A DNA stretch of 10,143 nt from Bryobacterales bacterium (GTDB lineage: Bacteria > Acidobacteriota > Terriglobia > Bryobacterales > Bryobacteraceae). Shown piece after piece: positions 6,762 to 10,143 of the stretch. The notes below the pieces were generated by a model that was not told where the DNA came from, did no database searches, and saw only the letters and a program-made list of their open reading frames with translations. Location: NCBI GenBank assembly GCA_003142355.1, contig PLMF01000423.1, positions 8,543 to 18,685 of the forward strand. Reading direction: 5' to 3'. Positions within the stretch are counted from its first letter, which is position 1, and every line of letters begins with the position of its first letter. The position numbers and the translations under genes are program-made.

Positions 6762-6769
6762 CTTAGTCG

Positions 6770-9445
6770 TCAGGCGCGCGCGGGGTCCATCTTTTCCGTG
6801 TCGCACCCCAACTCGGCGAAGGCCGCGCGGGCTTTCCCGGTGTCGAACTTGCCGTCGCGCGCCAGCCGCGAAAGCGCCGCAGCGGCTATCGACTCGGCAT
6901 TAATCTCGAAATGTTTCCGCAGGTACTCGCGGTTGTCGCTGCGGCCGAAGCCGTCGGTGCCCAGGGTCACCATGCGGCCGGGCAGCCAGGGGGCCACCTG
7001 GTCGGCCACCACTTTCATGTAATCGGTGGCGGCGACCACCGGGCCATCGGCGCCGTTCAGGGCCTCGACGATGTAGGGCGTCCGGGCCGGCTGATCGGGA
7101 TGCAGGCGGTTCCAGCGGTCCACGCCGAGGGCCTCGCGGCGCAGCTCGTTGTAGCTGGTGACGCTCCACACGTCCGAGGGAACGCCGTACTTTTCGGCGA
7201 GGATCTGCTGCGCGCGCAGCGCCTCGTTCAAGATGGGGCCGCTGCCGAAGAGCTGCACCTTGGCCCCGCCGTCTTCAGCCGCCTGGTAGCGATAGATGCC
7301 CTTGAGCACGCCCTCGGGGTCGAGGCCCTGGGGCATGGGCGGCATGGGGTAATTCTCGTTGTACAAGGTGAGGTAATAGAAGCGGTCCTCCTGCTCCTGG
7401 TACATGCGCCGGATGCCATCCTGCACGATGATGGCGACCTCATAGGCGTAGGCCGGGTCGTAGGTGGTGCAGGTGGGCAGAATGCTGGAAAGCAGGATGC
7501 TCTGGCCATCCTGGTGCTGCAAGCCTTCGCCGGCCAGGGTGGTGCGGCCGGCCGTGCCGCCGCACAGGAAGCCTTTGCCGCGCGAGTCGCCGAATGCCCA
7601 GATGAGGTCGCCCACGCGCTGCAAGCCGAACATCGAGTAGTAGATGAAGAACGGGACCATGGCCACGCCGTAGTTCGCGTAGGCCGTGCCCGCGGCCGTG
7701 AAGGAAGCCATGGAACCGGCTTCGGTGATGCCCTCTTCCAGAATCTGGCCGTCCTTGGATTCCTTGTAGTACAGAAACATCTCCGCGTCGTGCGGCTTGT
7801 AGAGCTGTCCCTGGCTGGCATAGATGCCGAATTGCCGGAACAGGGATTCCATGCCGAACGTGCGCGCTTCGTCGGGGATGATCGGCACCACACGCCGGCC
7901 CATCTGCGGGTGCTTCATGAGCAGCGTCAGGACGCGAACGAAAGCCATGGTGCTCGACACCTCGCGCCCAGCCGATCCTTCGAGCGACTCCTTCAGGTAA
8001 TCGAGCGGCGGCGCTTCGACGCTCGCGGCCACCGCGGCGCGGCGTGGCATGTATCCACCCAGCCGGCGCCTCTGTTCATGCAGGTAGGCCATTTCCGGGC
8101 TGTCCGAGGGCGGCCGGTAGAATTCGGCATGGCGCGCGGCTTCCTCCGGAATGTGGATCTCGAAGCGCGACCGGAAGTGCTCCAGCTCTTGCTCGTTGAG
8201 CTTCTTCTGCTGGTGGGTGATGTTGCGGCCCTCGCCCGCCTCGCCCAGCCCGTAGCCTTTGATGGTGTGGGCCAGGATCACGGTGGGCCGGTCTTTGGTT
8301 TCCACCGCCGCCTTGTAAGCGTTATAGACCTTGCGAGGATCGTGGCCACCGCGCCGCAGCCGCATCAGGCCGTCGTCGCTGAGGTGCGCCACCAGGTCGA
8401 GCAGCTCGGGGTACTTGCCGAAGAAGTTCTTGCGAATGTAGGCGCCGTCCTTGGTGATGTAGGTCTGGTACTCGCCGTCCACCGCTTCACCCATGCGCTT
8501 CTGGAGCAGGCCGGTCGAGTCGCGGGCCAGCAGCGCGTCCCAATCTTCGCCCCAGATCACCTTGATGACGTTCCAGCCCGCGCCGCGGAAGGCGGCTTCC
8601 AGCTCCTGAATCACCTTGCCGTTGCCGCGCACCGGCCCATCCAGCCGCTGCAAGTTGCAGTTGATGACGAAGGTGAGGTTGTCCAGCTTTTCGCGCGAGG
8701 CCAAAGTCAGCGAGCCCATGGATTCCGGCTCGTCCATTTCGCCATCGCCGAGGAACCCCCAGATTCTCCGCGGCGTGGGCGGAATGAGGCCGCGGTTTTC
8801 CAGGTACCGCATGAAGCGCGCCTGGTAGATGGCGTTGATGGGGCCCAGTCCCATCGACACCGTGGGGAAGCTCCAGAAATCCGGCATCAGCCAGGGGTGC
8901 GGATAGGAAGAGAGGCCGGGGTGCTCGCGCAACTCGTGCCGGAAATTCTGGAGGTGCTCTTCGCTCAGGCGGCCCTCGAGGAAAGCGCGCGCGTAGACCC
9001 CCGGCGAGGCATGGCCCTGGAAGTAGACCAGGTCGCCCGGCTGGCCGTCATAGGATGCATGGAAGAAGTGATTGAACCCCACCTCGAGCAGCGTGGCGAG
9101 GGAGGCGTAGGTGGAAATGTGGCCGCCGATACCGGCATCGTACTTGTTCTGCCGGACCACCATGGCCATGGCGTTCCAGCGGACCAGGCTCTTGATGCGG
9201 CGCTCCATGGCGCGATCGCCCGGGTAGGCCACTTCGTCTTCGGGACGAATGGTATTGACGTAGGGCGTGTTCAGATGAATGGGCAGGTCGGCGCCTTCCG
9301 TCCGCGCGCGCCCGGTAAGCTGTTCCAACAGGTATGCGGCGCGGTCCGGCCCGGCCTGGTCGATCACCTGCTCCAGCGATTCCAACCACTCAGCGGTCTC
9401 CTGTGGATTTAGATCCACAACCCTCTCGTTGCGTTTTTGGTGCAT
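6770..9445 (-). CDS. aceE: Pyruvate dehydrogenase E1 component, homodimeric type
   Basis: An 891-residue thiamine-diphosphate enzyme, close to E. coli AceE (887). It decarboxylates pyruvate and acetylates the lipoyl groups of E2. Numbered from the upstream Met at 9457, the TPP-binding motif runs from GDGEMDEPE (237-245) to NCN (266-268). Long stretches match AceE: WNAMAMV, GGHISTYAS, VYFQGHASPGVYARAFLEGRL, SSYPHPWLMP, VSMGLGPI, ILAHTIKGYG, then IPDEARTFGME, YYSMFGLQR, GLQHQDG and LGTDGFGRSD near the end. The active-site loop (GRNITHQQKK) and the EEGITEAG segment with the conserved Glu are intact. The start is uncertain. The ATG at 9457 overlaps a perfect TATAAT, so the ATG at 9445, with AAGG just upstream, is preferred. 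No aceF or lpd gene is in the window, so the E2 and E3 genes must lie elsewhere. The CDF transporter follows 8 bases downstream. Confidence 0.96.
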   Translation of the reverse strand: MHQKRNERVVDLNPQETAEWLESLEQVIDQAGPDRAAYLLEQLTGRARTEGADLPIHLNTPYVNTIRPEDEVAYPGDRAMERRIKSLVRWNAMAMVVRQNKYDAGIGGHISTYASLATLLEVGFNHFFHASYDGQPGDLVYFQGHASPGVYARAFLEGRLSEEHLQNFRHELREHPGLSSYPHPWLMPDFWSFPTVSMGLGPINAIYQARFMRYLENRGLIPPTPRRIWGFLGDGEMDEPESMGSLTLASREKLDNLTFVINCNLQRLDGPVRGNGKVIQELEAAFRGAGWNVIKVIWGEDWDALLARDSTGLLQKRMGEAVDGEYQTYITKDGAYIRKNFFGKYPELLDLVAHLSDDGLMRLRRGGHDPRKVYNAYKAAVETKDRPTVILAHTIKGYGLGEAGEGRNITHQQKKLNEQELEHFRSRFEIHIPEEAARHAEFYRPPSDSPEMAYLHEQRRRLGGYMPRRAAVAASVEAPPLDYLKESLEGSAGREVSSTMAFVRVLTLLMKHPQMGRRVVPIIPDEARTFGMESLFRQFGIYASQGQLYKPHDAEMFLYYKESKDGQILEEGITEAGSMASFTAAGTAYANYGVAMVPFFIYYSMFGLQRVGDLIWAFGDSRGKGFLCGGTAGRTTLAGEGLQHQDGQSILLSSILPTCTTYDPAYAYEVAIIVQDGIRRMYQEQEDRFYYLTLYNENYPMPPMPQGLDPEGVLKGIYRYQAAEDGGAKVQLFGSGPILNEALRAQQILAEKYGVPSDVWSVTSYNELRREALGVDRWNRLHPDQPARTPYIVEALNGADGPVVAATDYMKVVADQVAPWLPGRMVTLGTDGFGRSDNREYLRKHFEINAESIAAAALSRLARDGKFDTGKARAAFAELGCDTEKMDPARA

Positions 9446-9455
9446 GGACACCTTC

Positions 9456-9461
9456 ATTATA
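9456..9461 (-). promoter_or_regulatory. -10 element (TATAAT) of aceE
   Basis: A consensus TATAAT on the minus strand lies 10 bases before the ATG at 9445 and overlaps the alternative ATG at 9457. Initiation 6-8 bases downstream would leave only about 3-4 bases of leader before the ATG at 9445, which argues for that start. No convincing -35 hexamer was found 16-18 bases upstream; the spacer is very GC-rich. Confidence 0.55.
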
Positions 9462-9494
9462 GTGAACGCCCGGCCGCGACTTCCCGCGTGCTAG

Positions 9495-9500
9495 TACAAT
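9495..9500 (+). promoter_or_regulatory. -10 element (TACAAT) of the DinB-like gene
   Basis: TACAAT (5 of 6 to consensus) lies 6 bases before the ATG at 9507. Transcription from it would begin at or next to that ATG, giving a leaderless mRNA. It would also exclude the upstream GTG at 9501 as start. It is divergent from the aceE -10, with 33 bases between the two hexamers. No -35 was recognised. Confidence 0.5.
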
Positions 9501-9506
9501 GTGGTC

Positions 9507-10019
9507 ATGGTCAGAGTGGAGCACGTGCTTGATTCCTGGAAGACGATCCGGCAGGATACGGCTGCCGCCGTCGAAGAGTTTCCGGCCGGCGATCTGGATT
9601 ACCGGCCCACGCCCGAGTTAATGACGTTCCGCGCAATCGCGCGCCACATCCTGGACGCGAGCCACGCATTGACGGGCCTATTGCTGGCGGGCCACGAGAA
9701 TTTCGCCACGCCCGATTTTCGCGAATGCATGAAACCGTACATGAAGGGCCTTGGCGCGGGGGCGGGCGCGCCCGAACTGGCAGCGGCTTTGCGGGATTCG
9801 CTCGAGGAGCGCACGGCCCAACTGGCCGCCCAACCCGCTGAGTTCTTTTCGCACATCATCACCCGGATGGACGGCCAGAAGGTCACGCGCCTCGAAATGG
9901 TCGAGACCATCAAAGAGCACGAATTGACGCATCGCCAGCAGTTATTCCTGTATCTTCGCTTGAAGGGCCTGGTTCCGGCCACCACCCGCCGGCGGCTGGC
10001 CAAGCAAGCCGGCAAATAG
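9507..10019 (+). CDS. DinB-like four-helix-bundle metalloprotein
   Basis: A 170-residue cytoplasmic protein of the DinB/DfsB-like superfamily, whose members bind a metal through three histidines in a four-helix bundle. The triad is visible as His47 (ARHILDAS, end of helix 2), His138 and His142 (EHELTHRQQLFLYLRLKG). Spacing and total length match the family. The N-terminal motif SWKTIRQDTAAAVEEFPAGDLDYRP is also typical (about residues 10-34). Some relatives are thiol-dependent transferases using mycothiol or bacillithiol, while many others are uncharacterised. Nothing here points to a specific substrate, and the historical DNA-damage link of the name should not be assumed. The ATG at 9507 was chosen over the GTG at 9501 because a -10 hexamer ends at 9500. 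It is divergent from aceE across a very short gap and upstream of a LysW-like gene with its own ribosome-binding site. Confidence 0.85.
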   Translation: MVRVEHVLDSWKTIRQDTAAAVEEFPAGDLDYRPTPELMTFRAIARHILDASHALTGLLLAGHENFATPDFRECMKPYMKGLGAGAGAPELAAALRDSLEERTAQLAAQPAEFFSHIITRMDGQKVTRLEMVETIKEHELTHRQQLFLYLRLKGLVPATTRRRLAKQAGK

Positions 10020-10022
10020 AGG

Positions 10023-10050
10023 TTGCAAACACGGCAGTTTATCGTATATC
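10023..10050 (+). promoter_or_regulatory. Possible promoter of the LysW-like gene
   Basis: TTGCAA (10023-10028, 4 of 6 to TTGACA) and TATATC (10045-10050, 4 of 6 to TATAAT) are separated by 16 bases in the 55-base gap after the DinB-like stop codon. Initiation near 10057 would leave room for the Shine-Dalgarno at 10063-10067. Both hexamers are weak, so this is tentative. Confidence 0.35.
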
Positions 10051-10062
10051 AGTAGTAGTTGG

Positions 10063-10067
10063 GGAGG
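10063..10067 (+). promoter_or_regulatory. Strong Shine-Dalgarno (GGAGG) of the LysW-like gene
   Basis: GGAGG, within GGGGAGGA, ends 7 bases before the ATG at 10075. It is the only canonical ribosome-binding site seen in the window and fixes the start of the last gene. Confidence 0.8.
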
Positions 10068-10074
10068 ATTATCG

Positions 10075-10143
10075 ATGGTCGCTTGTCCGAAATGCCAAGG
10101 CTTGATCGATGTGGACGAAGAAGACGTCGACGAAGGCGACACC
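10075..10143 (+). CDS. LysW-like amino-group carrier protein (zinc-ribbon), 3' end outside the window
   Basis: Only the first 23 residues are present. They begin MVACPKCQG and continue with a very acidic run, VDEEDVDEGD. The CPxC pair (Cys4, Cys7) is half of a zinc ribbon. The following acidic segment resembles LysW/ArgW-type carrier proteins, where it leads to a second Cys pair and ends in a Glu-terminated EDWGE tail. Those proteins carry alpha-aminoadipate or glutamate on the tail glutamate during lysine or arginine synthesis; some carriers serve natural-product pathways. The second Cys pair and the tail lie beyond the window, so another small zinc-ribbon protein is possible. The strong GGAGG supports translation. 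Confidence 0.55.
   Translation, partial: MVACPKCQGLIDVDEEDVDEGDT

Noticed and set aside
6762..6806. An upstream start for the CDF transporter at 6806
   Set aside because: It would overlap the end of aceE by 37 bases and add a polar, Arg/Lys-rich leader. The ATG at 6761 sits 8 bases after the aceE stop and leads straight into TM1.
6911..9412. An 833-codon open frame on the plus strand opposite aceE
   Set aside because: It lies wholly inside the highly conserved aceE gene on the other strand. The translation is Val/Gly/His/Arg-rich with no domain signature.

Overview
The window is GC-rich and gene-dense, with no non-coding stretch longer than about 100 bases. It looks like bacterial chromosome. 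The best guess for the host is Acidobacteriota of the Bryobacter/Solibacter type. This is an inference from the mix of secreted CE1-like esterases with short Ala/Gln-Ala signal peptides, a homodimeric AceE, a DinB-like protein and a LysW-like carrier. No rRNA or other marker gene is present to settle it. No tRNA, CRISPR array, phage gene or transposase gene was seen.

Left part (1-4484): two secreted alpha/beta-hydrolases lie on the minus strand. An acetyl-xylan-esterase-like protein (1836-3605) is followed 25 bases later by a CE1-type esterase fused to a LamG/concanavalin-A-like domain (32-1810). Divergent from them is an SDR dehydrogenase (3708-4484) that closely resembles bacterial D-xylose 1-dehydrogenases. 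Together they suggest a small plant-polysaccharide (hemicellulose) locus: the exported esterases would remove acyl groups and the cytoplasmic dehydrogenase would oxidise the released sugar.

Middle part (4522-9445): three minus-strand genes. In transcription order they are pyruvate dehydrogenase E1 (aceE), a CDF cation efflux transporter 8 bases downstream, and homoserine dehydrogenase (hom). Between the transporter and hom sits a striking 55-bp element: perfect 21-bp inverted arms around a 13-base loop, starting right after the transporter stop codon and ending 19 bases before the hom start. It has the form of an intrinsic terminator and also of a dispersed REP/MITE-type palindrome.

Right part (9507-10143): a DinB-like metal-site protein is divergent from aceE. 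After it comes the start of a LysW-like zinc-ribbon amino-group-carrier gene, cut by the window edge.

A cross-cutting observation is that four of the eight start codons have no clear Shine-Dalgarno sequence but carry a good -10 hexamer only 6-10 bases upstream. This is the pattern of leaderless mRNAs. The LysW-like gene, by contrast, has a textbook GGAGG. No wholly new system was recognised. The most useful leads are the 55-bp palindrome, the leaderless-start pattern, the unusual metal-site residues of the CDF protein, the decayed second domain of the secreted hydrolase and the LysW-like gene.
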